Below, piece after piece: positions 31,829 through 40,938 of a DNA stretch of 64,000 nucleotides; positions within the stretch are counted from its first letter, which is position 1; each line of letters starts with the position of its first letter. The DNA is from JAPLDB01 sp038230515. Its GTDB lineage: Bacteria; Bacteroidota; Bacteroidia; AKYH767-A; 2013-40CM-41-45. Position numbers and translations under genes: made by a program. The stretch is taken from positions 98,271 to 162,270 of the forward strand of contig JBBRND010000006.1 in NCBI GenBank assembly GCA_038230515.1. Reading direction: 5' to 3'. The notes below the pieces were generated by a model. The model was not told where the DNA came from, searched no databases, and saw nothing but the letters and a program-made list of their open reading frames with translations.

Positions 31829-32944
31829 ATGCAATCACTAAATTTCACACCACTCTCCCATTGGGGTTTTTCGTTTTCAAAGCCATTCATCATTTCAGGT
31901 CCGTGCGGGGTTGAGTCAGAGAAACAAATTCACGATATCGCCTCTGATCTTGGCAAGATGAATGTTCATCTTCTCCGTGGTGGAATATGGAAGCCGCGTA
32001 CGCGCCCCGATTCCTTCCAGGGAATTGGAAGTGAAGGATTGAGATGGTTAAAAGATGCGGGAAGAAAAAATAATCTTCCGGTAACTGTTGAAGTTGCAAA
32101 TCCGAGGCACGTTGAAGAAGCGCTGAAAGAAAACATTGATGTATTATGGATTGGTTCCCGCACAACGGTGAATCCTTTTTTGGTTCAGGAAATTGCTGAT
32201 GCATTAAAAGGAGTAGATGTTCCTGTCATGATAAAAAATCCGATCAACCCCGAATTGGAATTATGGATCGGTTCCATTGAACGGATAAGCAAGACCGGAA
32301 TAAAACGTATCGCAGCCGTTCACCGTGGCTTCTCTACTTTTGAGAAAACAAAATACCGCAACGTTCCAAACTGGCAGATTCCGATTGAACTCAAAAGAAG
32401 ATTTCCTGATCTTCCTCTTATTTGCGATCCGAGCCATATCTGTGGGACGCGAAATTTAATTCCGTCTGCAGCGCAAACAGCTCTCGATCTCAACTACGAT
32501 GGACTCATGATTGAAAGTCACACGCATCCTGAAAATGCGCTGAGCGATTCGCAACAACAACTGACACCTGCATCACTAAAACTTTTACTTCACCAGCTAA
32601 TTGTGCGCTCCGCAGTTGTTGAAGATGTAATCTTCTTAAATCTCCTGGAAGAGTTGCGTGATAAAATTGACAGCGTTGACAAAGACATTTTAAGTAAAAT
32701 GAGCGAGCGTATGGACATTGCCCGCGAAATCGGTCGCTACAAGAAAGAAAACAACATTACCATTCTTCAGGTTGAAAGATGGAATGAAATTCTTCGCACA
32801 CGTTTGCAGTTCGGACTTGATCATGAACTCACAAAAGAATTTATTGTGAAGATGTACGAACTCATCCACGAGGAATCTATCCATCAGCAAACGAACGTGA
32901 TGAACAACGACCTGCTCGGCACCTCGCGGGAACTATCCGGCTGA
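31829..32944 (+). CDS. Bifunctional DAHP synthase / chorismate mutase
   Basis: The 371-residue protein joins the first step of aromatic synthesis (PEP + erythrose-4-phosphate to DAHP) to chorismate mutase. The N-terminal TIM barrel (about 1-260) is of the I-beta type: IISGPCGVESE, LLRGGIWKPRTRPDSFQG, MIKNPINPE, ICDPSHICGTRN, GLMIESHTHPENA. The C-terminal AroQ-type helices (about 275-365) show LRDKIDSVDKDILSKMSERM and REIGRYKKENN. ATG 31829 is used because of the promoter box; an upstream TTG in frame is less likely. It is followed by aroB 45 nt downstream. The mutase domain may also act as a feedback-sensing module, as in related fusions. Confidence 0.93.
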   Translation: MQSLNFTPLSHWGFSFSKPFIISGPCGVESEKQIHDIASDLGKMNVHLLRGGIWKPRTRPDSFQGIGSEGLRWLKDAGRKNNLPVTVEVANPRHVEEALKENIDVLWIGSRTTVNPFLVQEIADALKGVDVPVMIKNPINPELELWIGSIERISKTGIKRIAAVHRGFSTFEKTKYRNVPNWQIPIELKRRFPDLPLICDPSHICGTRNLIPSAAQTALDLNYDGLMIESHTHPENALSDSQQQLTPASLKLLLHQLIVRSAVVEDVIFLNLLEELRDKIDSVDKDILSKMSERMDIAREIGRYKKENNITILQVERWNEILRTRLQFGLDHELTKEFIVKMYELIHEESIHQQTNVMNNDLLGTSRELSG

Positions 32945-32989
32945 CAAACTCAGAAGAAAAATAAAACAGAATTCTAAATTTAAATTATT

Positions 32990-34072
32990 ATGAGTACCAC
33001 GATCCGATCAAACAACTACGAAATATTTCTCGGCAACGATACCTTTTACCAGATCGGAAAATTTCTTTCAAAGAGCAGATCGGGCAACTCAAAGAAATTT
33101 ATCCTCGTTGATGAGAATACAAAAGAGCATTGCCTGCCTTTACTTCAGGGAGGTGTGCTTGCATTTCAGCAGGCAGTTATTCTTGAAATTGCTTCAGGAG
33201 AAGAGAGCAAGAGCATTGATGTAATTGTGAACCTCTGGAAAGATCTTACAGAGCAAGGTGCAGACCAGCAATCGCTTTTGGTGAATCTTGGTGGCGGTGT
33301 CGTTTCTGATGTCGGAGGATTTACTGCGGCAACTTTTATGCGCGGAATTGATTTCATCAACATTCCGACTTCTCTGCTCGCAATGGTAGATGCATCCGCT
33401 GGAGGAAAAAACGGGATCAACTTTGGTGGATTAAAAAATCAGGTAGGAACATTTGATGAACCACAGGCAGTGTTTGTGTCACCGGTATTTTTAAAAACAC
33501 TCCCTGAAGTTGAAATGCGCAGCGGGTTTGCAGAAGTGATTAAGCACGCACTTATTTCTGATTACAAAAAATGGAGCGATGTAAAAGCAATTGAAAATTT
33601 GGAAAACGTAAACTGGTTCGACATTATTCGTGAATCTATCTGGACAAAGAATAAAATAGTGAACAGCGATTTCAGAGATCGTCACATCCGTAAAGCATTA
33701 AACTTCGGACATACCATAGCTCATGCGCTTGAAAGTTATTTGCGGAAAAACAACTCTCCAATAAAACACGGAGAAGCTGTTGCCATCGGAATGATCGGTG
33801 AAACTTATTTATCGCAGCAAGTGTGTGGGCTGAATGAGAAAGATGCAACTGAAATTTATCAGTTCATTAGAAAACATTATCCGTTGACTCTTGAATTTGA
33901 TTCCGACTCGATCATCGAATTCATGAAGAGCGATAAGAAAAACCATTCCGAGAAAATTAATTTTTCTCTCAACAAATCAATTGGCGAACCCATGATCAAT
34001 CAACACGCAGACGAAGCACTGATTCGTCAGGCGCTTGAGTTTTGTAAAGAGCAATTGATGGTGGTTAGTTGA
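32990..34072 (+). CDS. aroB: 3-Dehydroquinate synthase
   Basis: AroB converts DAHP to 3-dehydroquinate, the step after the neighbouring synthase. The 360-residue protein shows the NAD-binding LGGGVVSDVGGFTAATFMRG, the active-site stretch IPTSLLAMVDASAGGKNGIN, and zinc-ligand histidines in FGHTIAHALES and KHGEAVAIGM. Length is standard. It is in an apparent operon with the DAHP synthase gene, so two consecutive shikimate-pathway enzymes are co-expressed. Confidence 0.95.
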   Translation: MSTTIRSNNYEIFLGNDTFYQIGKFLSKSRSGNSKKFILVDENTKEHCLPLLQGGVLAFQQAVILEIASGEESKSIDVIVNLWKDLTEQGADQQSLLVNLGGGVVSDVGGFTAATFMRGIDFINIPTSLLAMVDASAGGKNGINFGGLKNQVGTFDEPQAVFVSPVFLKTLPEVEMRSGFAEVIKHALISDYKKWSDVKAIENLENVNWFDIIRESIWTKNKIVNSDFRDRHIRKALNFGHTIAHALESYLRKNNSPIKHGEAVAIGMIGETYLSQQVCGLNEKDATEIYQFIRKHYPLTLEFDSDSIIEFMKSDKKNHSEKINFSLNKSIGEPMINQHADEALIRQALEFCKEQLMVVS

Positions 34073-34120
34073 TGATGTCATTCCCAACTTGTTTCGGAAT
34101 ACTGGACAATAAAATAACGG

Positions 34121-34141
34121 ATGCTGAAGCAATTTCAGCAT
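34121..34141. terminator. Hairpin between convergent genes
   Basis: ATGCTGAA, loop GCAAT, TTCAGCAT gives a perfect 8-bp stem between aroB and the convergent SDR gene. No T-tract, so only a possible terminator. Confidence 0.4.
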
Positions 34142-34147
34142 AACAAT

Positions 34148-34954
34148 TCATCTCAACGGAGAATCTTTTTCTTTCGCTAAATGGTTGTACACAACCTTAT
34201 CCATTAAAGCCGGAAAAAATTTATTCATCAGCACGGCTATCTTTCCATTCGAAGTTAAAATCAAATCACGTTTTCTTTTCTTTACTGCATTGCAAATATG
34301 TTGAGCTACCTCTTCCGCGCTCATCATTTTATTCTCGTTGCGAGGCGATTCACCTTGTACAGTTCCATCTTTTGATAAAGCAGTATTCCGAATGTTCGAT
34401 GCCGTAAATCCGGGACATGCAACAAGTATATGTAAATTTTTTTTCAAATTTTCAGTGCGAAGCGTTTCAAGAAAACCCTCAATAGCAAATTTGGAAGCGG
34501 AGTAACCTGTGCGTCCGGGCAATCCTTTTTTTCCTGCAATAGAAGAAATTCCAACCACGCTTCCTTTTGATTTAAGAAGATGTGGAAGCGCATACTTTGT
34601 ACAGCATACAGTTCCCCAAAAATTTACATCCATTATTTTACGCAGTACATCCAACGCTACATCTTCAAAAAGTGCGCGCATCGAAATGCCTGCATTGTTT
34701 ATCAACACATCAATGCTTCCGAATTTATTTATCGTTTCCTGAATTAGGCTTTTGCAATCTTCTTCTTTACTTACATCAGCTATACAACTTGCAACATCAA
34801 AACCTTTTTGCCTGAGTTGAAATTCTATGTATTCGAGTTTTCCTTTTTGACTGGCAGAGAGCATCACCTTGCAGCCCTTCGTTGCAAAAACTTCTGCACA
34901 TGCTTTGCCAATGCCTGAGGATGCGCCTGTGATGATGACTACTTTATCTTTCAT
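34148..34954 (-). CDS. Short-chain dehydrogenase/reductase (SDR)
   Basis: The 268-residue NAD(P)-dependent oxidoreductase has the Rossmann motif TGASSGIGKA, the NNAG motif (VLINNAGIS), catalytic Ser in VGISSIAG and Y-x3-K in YSASK. The long C-terminus and the ILTSNGKIAVLMNKFFPAL region fit the DltE/DHRS7-like branch acting on lipid-like substrates. Its ATG shares one base with the TAA of the upstream FAD oxidase, so the two are translationally coupled. Confidence 0.9.
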   Translation of the reverse strand: MKDKVVIITGASSGIGKACAEVFATKGCKVMLSASQKGKLEYIEFQLRQKGFDVASCIADVSKEEDCKSLIQETINKFGSIDVLINNAGISMRALFEDVALDVLRKIMDVNFWGTVCCTKYALPHLLKSKGSVVGISSIAGKKGLPGRTGYSASKFAIEGFLETLRTENLKKNLHILVACPGFTASNIRNTALSKDGTVQGESPRNENKMMSAEEVAQHICNAVKKRKRDLILTSNGKIAVLMNKFFPALMDKVVYNHLAKEKDSPLR

Positions 34955-36354
34955 TATGGAAATATTTTTCCGGGATTTAAAATTCCATTCGGATCAAAAA
35001 CTTTTTTTATTCCTTTCATTAATTCCAACTGGGTTTTGTTGAAGGCTATATCTAGATAACCCTTCTGAACGTAGCCGATTCCGTGCTCACCCGAAATTGT
35101 TCCGCCAAGAGAAACACATAATTCAAATATTTCGCGAATGCCTTTCGGCACCTGTGTGTTCCATGCTTCATCACTTAAGTTTTCTTTGATGATGTTTACA
35201 TGCAGGTTACCGTCACCCGCATGACCGTAACAAACAGAACGGAAACCATATTTACTTCCGATTGCTTTTACACCTTTCAAAAGTTTTGGAAGTTCTGCTC
35301 GTGGAACAACAGTATCTTCCTCTTTGTAGATAGAATGTGTCTTCACCGCCTCACCTGCTGACCTTCTTGCTTTCCATAGATCCGCTTTTTGCTGAGCAGT
35401 ATCTGCAAAAAGAATTTCATCACATTCATGCTGGTTCAGAATTTCAGAAATCGCTTCGCACTCTTTGAACAAAACGTCTTTGTCATTCCCATCTACTTCA
35501 ACAATGAGTTGTGCCGCTGTATTTTCTTTCAGCGGAATTTTTAAATCTACATGCCTCATCACATATTCAATACAATCGCGCTCCATAAATTCCATTGCTG
35601 ACGGTGTAACTCCTGCCCGAAAAATTGCTGATACAGCTTCACAGGCTTTCTCGGAGCTATTGAAAAAAGCAAGCATCAATAAATTTTCTTTCGGTAATGG
35701 AATTAATCTGAAAACAATTTTGGTTATTACGCCCAATGTTCCTTCGCTTCCAATGATAAGTTGTGTAAGATTATATCCCGTTGAATTCTTAAGAACGTTT
35801 GCTCCAGTCCAGATTATTTCTCCCGTTGGTAAAACAACTTCGCAGTTCAAAACATAATCTTTGGTAACCCCGTACTTCACTGCCTTGGGTCCGCCTGCGC
35901 ATTCGGCAAGGTTTCCTCCGAGATGACAGCTGCCGCGGCTTGCAGGATCGGGCGGGTAGAAAAGATTTTTCTCCATCACAGCGTCCTGGAAAACCTGATT
36001 AATTACTCCTGGCTCTGATGTTGCCTGCAGGTTGCGTTCATCAATCTGAATAATTTTATTGAAGCGCTCCATTGAAAGAATTACTCCTTTGCGAACTGGC
36101 AATGCACCCCCGCTCAATCCGGTGCCGGCACCCCTAGGTGTAACTGCAATTAAACTCTCTGAACAAAACTTCAGGATTTCAGAAACCTGCTCTGTCGTGT
36201 TTGGCTTCACCACAACTTCAGGAAAAAATTTCAGGTCTTCGGTGTAGTCGTGCGAGTAATTTTCTAGGTCTTCTTTATTTGTAAAAACAAATTCAGCGCC
36301 TACAATTCGTTTAAATTTTTGTAGGTGTCCATCATTGATTTTTGTAAATGTCAC
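34954..36354 (-). CDS. FAD-linked oxidase, GlcD / D-lactate dehydrogenase type
   Basis: This 466-residue flavoprotein probably oxidises a D-2-hydroxy acid (glycolate or D-lactate). The FAD_binding_4 domain has VTPRGAGTGLSGGALPVRKG, the PPDPASRGSCHLGGNLAECAGG loop in two parts and IIGSEGTLGVITK; the C-terminal domain has YGHAGDGNLHVNI, GGTISGEHGIGYVQK and DPNGILNPGK. The start is GTG at 36354, overlapping the TGA of the upstream gene (GTGA). It is the middle gene of a tightly packed three-gene operon. Confidence 0.92.
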   Translation of the reverse strand: MTFTKINDGHLQKFKRIVGAEFVFTNKEDLENYSHDYTEDLKFFPEVVVKPNTTEQVSEILKFCSESLIAVTPRGAGTGLSGGALPVRKGVILSMERFNKIIQIDERNLQATSEPGVINQVFQDAVMEKNLFYPPDPASRGSCHLGGNLAECAGGPKAVKYGVTKDYVLNCEVVLPTGEIIWTGANVLKNSTGYNLTQLIIGSEGTLGVITKIVFRLIPLPKENLLMLAFFNSSEKACEAVSAIFRAGVTPSAMEFMERDCIEYVMRHVDLKIPLKENTAAQLIVEVDGNDKDVLFKECEAISEILNQHECDEILFADTAQQKADLWKARRSAGEAVKTHSIYKEEDTVVPRAELPKLLKGVKAIGSKYGFRSVCYGHAGDGNLHVNIIKENLSDEAWNTQVPKGIREIFELCVSLGGTISGEHGIGYVQKGYLDIAFNKTQLELMKGIKKVFDPNGILNPGKIFP

Positions 36355-37709
36355 TTCTTAATTAAGTTTGAAGTTGGTATAGGTTGTTTTTTCTTCGGCT
36401 CCTCGGGGAACGAATATTTTGCAAGTGTAATGGTTCCCGCGGCATCTGTTGCATCATCGCCAAGAAAATAAATATCCTTTCCTATCATCTGAATATCTTT
36501 TATGCGAATGAGGGAATATAGAGAATTGTCGGTGTATTCCAATTTATTTTTGCGCAGTGAGTCACGCAGTTCGATGTATGGTGAAACGGTATTCTCAGGG
36601 CGCACGAGTTTGGTACCGAACAATAGGATAGAATTATTCTTCCAGTCCTTCGCTTTAAGATATGTAACATCTTCTGATGCAGGATTGAATTTAAATTTTG
36701 TGTAGCACGATTTATCAGTAATGTAAATGGAATTTGAGGTCGTTTGTTGCAAGTAGTCTATAAATACCGAATGCACAAGCAATGTCTTTTTTGAAACAGA
36801 AAGATGATCACCTATTGCATCTGTTATGCCTTCGCCAATAAGTTGCTCGCAGATCAGTTTTCCGTTCCGATTTAATTTCAGTAATACTACATCCGATCTC
36901 TCGTTTGAATGGTTTGCCATGCCGGTTACAAAAATGCTCGTACTGTCGTCAACAGAAATATCAGTGGCCATGTCCACCTCATGTTGCGCTCCATCATAAA
37001 CGTAATTCCAACGAGGTATGCCGAGCGAATCGAATTTCATTACAATAATATCTGAAGTACGTATGGCTACGTTTATGTTTCCACAAACGTACACATTACA
37101 ACTATCATCAACCGCAACATCAACTGATACATCCATTTGGGAAGTGGAAAAGTTTTTCATCCACGATGCTTCCCCTGTAGTTGAATAGCGAATTAAAAGC
37201 AGATCTGAATTGGCATCAGAAACGGTTTCGTATCCGCACACAAATACGTTATTTTTCCTATCAATGGCAATGGCCAATGGCGCATCAAAAAGATTTGCTT
37301 TGCCGGCAAAAATATTCTTCCATAGTAAAAGACCTTCCGGTGAATATTTTGCGGTAACAATATCCGTATTGCCGGATTTATTTTTTATAGTACCGCACAG
37401 AACCACATTGTCAAGAGCATCGGAAGTCAAGGCAACGGGCACGGCATCTCTTCCGTCATTAGGTTGGAAAATTCTGCGCCATTGTTCAACTCCTTTAGCA
37501 TCATACTTTACAAGAAGGATTCTTTTTGCAGAATCCACATCATGGCTAATCCCCATCACTATGGAACTGTTTTGCTTATCAACACAAAAACCTATTGCTG
37601 AATTGATGCTTTGAATATCATCTTTAATCGCCTTTCGCCATTGCGCAATGGGCTGTGCAACCAGCATGAACGGAAAAATAAAAAACAAGAGCAGCAAAGA
37701 CTTCTGCAT
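36351..37709 (-). CDS. Secreted beta-propeller-like repeat protein
   Basis: The 452-residue protein has a signal peptide (LLLLFFIFPFMLVAQ) and repeats of the SBBP type: DNVVLCGTIKNKSGNTDIVT-AKYSPEG, NVFVCGYETVSDANSDLLLI-RYSTTG, NVYVCGNINVAIRTSDIIVM-KFDSLG. They suggest a six- or seven-bladed propeller. The end (PIPTSNLIKK) does not look like a T9SS sorting domain, so it is probably periplasmic. It is the first gene of the operon with the FAD oxidase and SDR; a functional link is not obvious. Confidence 0.75.
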   Translation of the reverse strand: MQKSLLLLFFIFPFMLVAQPIAQWRKAIKDDIQSINSAIGFCVDKQNSSIVMGISHDVDSAKRILLVKYDAKGVEQWRRIFQPNDGRDAVPVALTSDALDNVVLCGTIKNKSGNTDIVTAKYSPEGLLLWKNIFAGKANLFDAPLAIAIDRKNNVFVCGYETVSDANSDLLLIRYSTTGEASWMKNFSTSQMDVSVDVAVDDSCNVYVCGNINVAIRTSDIIVMKFDSLGIPRWNYVYDGAQHEVDMATDISVDDSTSIFVTGMANHSNERSDVVLLKLNRNGKLICEQLIGEGITDAIGDHLSVSKKTLLVHSVFIDYLQQTTSNSIYITDKSCYTKFKFNPASEDVTYLKAKDWKNNSILLFGTKLVRPENTVSPYIELRDSLRKNKLEYTDNSLYSLIRIKDIQMIGKDIYFLGDDATDAAGTITLAKYSFPEEPKKKQPIPTSNLIKK

Positions 37710-37713
37710 TGTG

Positions 37714-37721
37714 CAAAGATA
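37714..37721 (-). promoter_or_regulatory. Promoter box TATCTTTG
   Basis: Perfect match 4 nt before the ATG at 37709, suggesting a leaderless transcript for the three-gene operon. Confidence 0.6.
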
Positions 37722-37919
37722 AGGGGAACATTATTAATTTACGAATGAAGATTGCATACGGCAATAATGGCAGGGTAAATCAAGGACAAGTGATTGTAAA
37801 TTATTGTCCTATTGGGTGGGCGCGGCTTTTTACTGTCAGATTAGTTATTTTGATTTGTGTATTAACTATTATAACCTTGGTATTAAAGGTGATGACCAGA
37901 GTCAACGGTTTTTCTGCTA

Positions 37920-38738
37920 TCAATACTGCTCTTTCTTGCTCGGAAAATCTTTCGACTTTATATCAGAAATATATTTGCCAACAGATTTTTTGATGTCGTC
38001 ATACAGAGACATGTAGCGTCTTAGAAAACGCGGACTGAATTCATGAGTAATACCGAGCATGTCGTGGGTAACTAGCACCTGTCCATCCACAGCACCACCA
38101 GCACCAATGCCTATAACAGGTACTTCCACCTTTGTAGCTACAGAGCCGGCAAGTTTAGCAGGGATTTTTTCAAGTACAATTGCAAAGCAGCCAATGCTAT
38201 CAAGAAGAATTGCATCTCCAAGTAATCGTTTTGCCTCTTCTTCTTCCTTTGCACGCACCACATAGGTTCCAAACTTATAAATGCTTTGAGGAGTAAGACC
38301 GAGATGACCCATTACCGGAACACCCGCAGATAAAATACGCTCAATAGATTCCTTAACTTCCCTACCACCTTCAAGTTTTACGGCATGTGCGCCACTCTCC
38401 TTCATAATTTTTATGGCGGAGTTCAGCGCCTCTTTGCTGTTACCTTGATAAGAACCGAAGGGAAGATCAACAACGACAAGCGCCCTCCTTACTCCGCGCA
38501 CCACAGAGGATGCATGATAAATCATTTGATCTAGCGTAATGGGCAGCGTAGTTTCATGTCCAGCCATTACGTTTGATGCAGAATCACCAACAAGCAACAC
38601 ATCAATACCTGCAGCATCCAAAACTTTCGCCATCGAAAAATCATAAGCCGTAAGCATGCTTATCTTCTCGCCTCGCTTTTTCATTTCCTGAAGCGTGTGC
38701 GTGGTTATCTTTTTATCTTCTACTTTAGCGGTTGACAT
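37920..38738 (-). CDS. panB: 3-Methyl-2-oxobutanoate hydroxymethyltransferase
   Basis: PanB makes ketopantoate from 2-ketoisovalerate and methylene-tetrahydrofolate, the first committed step of pantothenate and CoA synthesis. The 272-residue TIM barrel shows MLTAYDFSMAKVLDAAGID, LLVGDSASNVMAGH, VVVDLPFGSYQ, AVKLEGG, VMGHLGLTPQ, the catalytic Glu in VLEKIP and IGIGAGGAVDGQVLV. Length is typical. No other pantothenate gene is adjacent. The 210 bp downstream to 37709 hold only the next operon's promoter. Confidence 0.95.
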   Translation of the reverse strand: MSTAKVEDKKITTHTLQEMKKRGEKISMLTAYDFSMAKVLDAAGIDVLLVGDSASNVMAGHETTLPITLDQMIYHASSVVRGVRRALVVVDLPFGSYQGNSKEALNSAIKIMKESGAHAVKLEGGREVKESIERILSAGVPVMGHLGLTPQSIYKFGTYVVRAKEEEEAKRLLGDAILLDSIGCFAIVLEKIPAKLAGSVATKVEVPVIGIGAGGAVDGQVLVTHDMLGITHEFSPRFLRRYMSLYDDIKKSVGKYISDIKSKDFPSKKEQY

Positions 38739-38779
38739 GTTCGGATTATTTTTTCGAAAAAAATATAAAGAAAAGAAAA

Positions 38780-39688
38780 TTATTTCGGATCTTGGGTTGC
38801 GGAACGTGCTGCTTTAAGCTGTTTCCTAATGCTGCTTAAAGAATCGCGTAGCACCTGACTTTCAATTTTCAGATTCGTAATCTGATCAACAAGTTTTAAG
38901 ACTACATCGCAAGGACTTGAAGTATTCTCTTCGCTGTTCTTACTTGTATTTGATTCTTTTGATTTGACTGAAGAATGTGTTGGAAAATCGGAAGAAGGGG
39001 GGGTGGTGGGAGGAGAAATTTTGCTTGCATCTGATTTTGGCTCGTTCACCATAATGAAATCCAAGCGCGCTTTTGTAGCTGCACCAATGGCGATGCCGAT
39101 GTCGCCTGTCTTATAAGCAATCTCCGTGAAAGACAATAAATACTTCTGATTCACATAAATATCGTAATTCCGTTTTGCAGTTCGCACTTCTACGAGGTTG
39201 TATTGACCAAGTGGATTCAATGCATCAGAATTTACCCATCCGTTTGTTTTTGCATCACCGGTAAGTAGTTTGAAATTCAACCCGACCAGTTGTTTGAGAC
39301 GGTATTGTCCTTTCGGATTAAATTCAAAAACAAATGCCCCCGAACCATCTGCCTGCGCCATAAAAATCAATCCAACTGATGCTTCCTCATTTTTTGAATC
39401 TTCAAGTTTTACAGAAGCCATCAAACTAAAAGCAGGCAGCATATTTTTCCAAGTAGAGAAAATGGAATATCCGCTTGCAGGGTTTTTTCTCCGAAGTAAA
39501 TATTCTCCTTCCTGAATGAGGAAAAGATTGTCTGATGTGGACATGTTTCTCCAGGTGCCTTTGTCCTCATCAAACTGTTCATTGAAAGATGAAATTGTGA
39601 ATTCTTCTTTTACCAATTGTGGTTTCGCAAGAAGCGGGGCAAAGAGAAGAGCAGAAAACAAAACCGTTTGGCAGAATTTTTTTTTCAT
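38780..39688 (-). CDS. Secreted protein with concanavalin-like domain and C-terminal coiled coil
   Basis: The 302-residue protein has a signal peptide (TVLFSALLFAPLLAKPQ), a beta-rich domain (about 30-215) of the LamG/DUF1080-like jelly-roll type (GSGAFVFEFNPKGQYRLKQL, VEVRTAKRNYDIYVNQKYLL, GDIGIAIGAATKARLDFIMV), a Ser/Pro-rich linker and a C-terminal coiled coil (VDQITNLKIESQVLRDSLSS). No sorting domain is visible. The fold suggests binding of a glycan or peptide; function unknown. Confidence 0.65.
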   Translation of the reverse strand: MKKKFCQTVLFSALLFAPLLAKPQLVKEEFTISSFNEQFDEDKGTWRNMSTSDNLFLIQEGEYLLRRKNPASGYSIFSTWKNMLPAFSLMASVKLEDSKNEEASVGLIFMAQADGSGAFVFEFNPKGQYRLKQLVGLNFKLLTGDAKTNGWVNSDALNPLGQYNLVEVRTAKRNYDIYVNQKYLLSFTEIAYKTGDIGIAIGAATKARLDFIMVNEPKSDASKISPPTTPPSSDFPTHSSVKSKESNTSKNSEENTSSPCDVVLKLVDQITNLKIESQVLRDSLSSIRKQLKAARSATQDPK

Positions 39689-39711
39689 AAATGTAGAAGT
39701 TGTCTTCGCAC

Positions 39712-39719
39712 CAAAGATA
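39712..39719 (-). promoter_or_regulatory. Promoter box TATCTTTG
   Basis: Perfect minus-strand match 23 nt upstream of the ATG at 39688. Confidence 0.55.
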
Positions 39720-39810
39720 CACGATTCTTTTAACGGTAAAAAAAAGAGTGAAACATGAACCTTTGGGGTACGATGTCCAATACCTTCCTTTCATTTTCTG
39801 ATTCTTTCTT

Positions 39811-39818
39811 TAGCTTTG
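39811..39818 (+). promoter_or_regulatory. Promoter box TAGCTTTG
   Basis: Perfect TAnnTTTG match 7 nt before the ATG at 39826. Confidence 0.6.
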
Positions 39819-39825
39819 CGCCGCG

Positions 39826-40827
39826 ATGAAAAAAATCAGTATACTTTTTATTCTTATTGCAGTCCTAAGCAGTTGCTCAACTGACTTCGATACCGATGCT
39901 CCTTGGAAAGAAACTATGGTAGTCTATGGTTTTCTAAACCCGAATGATGCTGTCCAATATATCCGCATCAGTAAAGCATTTTTGGGTGAAGGTAATGCGC
40001 TAGTAATGGCACAGCAACCCGATTCAATTTATTTCCGCGATTCGCTTGATGTTAAGATCGAGCGATTTCAAAACAGTGCTCTATTGGAAGGGTATCAACT
40101 TACGCTTTGTGCTTCAACCGAAGTGCCAAAAGATGCAGGAGTATTTTCAGCGCCTTATCAGGCAGTTTACAAATATGAACATAGTTTGCATCCATCTTCA
40201 ACAAACGACGGAAGCATTTACAAACTTACCATTAGAAACAAAACAACGGGAAATGTAGTTACAGCTTCCACAAAAATTATTGAAAATTTTTCTGTCTCAG
40301 TGCCAAACGCAACCTCACTTTACAAATTCAATTCACCTTACGGACTTACATGGAAATTCAGATCTAGCGCTCTTGGAAAAGTCTATGGCGTATCACAAAA
40401 AATTAATTATGTTGAGACTAGTACAAGTACAAATGATACAGTTTCTAAAAGTATTGATTGGTATCTTGGTGATCAGATTGCAATATCCAACACATCTGAG
40501 GATTTCAGATTCTCATTTACAAGCCTAGATTTGTATCGTTTGCTTGGCGGCAATATTCAGGTGGATCCTAATAAACATCGGCATCTGTCTGCGAACCCGA
40601 TTGATGTTTATATTTCAGCAGGTACTGAAGAATTGTACACCTACATGCAGGTGGCTAATGGAAACACAGGCATCGTTCAGGATAAACCTTTGTACACAAA
40701 TATCGAAAACGGAATTGGGCTTTTTACTTGCCGCAGTACACAGAAGATTAGTATTCAGCTCCATACTGAAACATATGATGCCCTTGATACCAGTGTATAT
40801 ACCCGCAATTTGAACTTTACTCATTGA
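39826..40827 (+). CDS. DUF4249-like outer-membrane lipoprotein
   Basis: The 333-residue protein has a lipoprotein signal (ILFILIAVLSSC) and the beta-rich architecture of DUF4249-type Bacteroidota lipoproteins: an early VVYGFLNPNDAVQYIRISKA strand region and a late YTNIENGIGLFTCRSTQKI stretch. These proteins often accompany TonB-dependent receptors, but none is next to this gene. The DUF assignment is tentative. Confidence 0.6.
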   Translation: MKKISILFILIAVLSSCSTDFDTDAPWKETMVVYGFLNPNDAVQYIRISKAFLGEGNALVMAQQPDSIYFRDSLDVKIERFQNSALLEGYQLTLCASTEVPKDAGVFSAPYQAVYKYEHSLHPSSTNDGSIYKLTIRNKTTGNVVTASTKIIENFSVSVPNATSLYKFNSPYGLTWKFRSSALGKVYGVSQKINYVETSTSTNDTVSKSIDWYLGDQIAISNTSEDFRFSFTSLDLYRLLGGNIQVDPNKHRHLSANPIDVYISAGTEELYTYMQVANGNTGIVQDKPLYTNIENGIGLFTCRSTQKISIQLHTETYDALDTSVYTRNLNFTH

Positions 40828-40938
40828 AGTTATTCCGGTAAGATCCGATTCACGAACTCTGCCATATTTTCCTATTCCTGTAAGTGGCACAATGGTTGAC
40901 AAAAGAGGACTGTAAAAATCAACTTAAAAGAAAATAAT

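Noticed and set aside
37709..37993. 94-codon plus-strand frame between panB and the next operon
   Set aside because: Overlaps the end of panB in antisense, contains the promoter region of the minus-strand operon and has no recognisable family.
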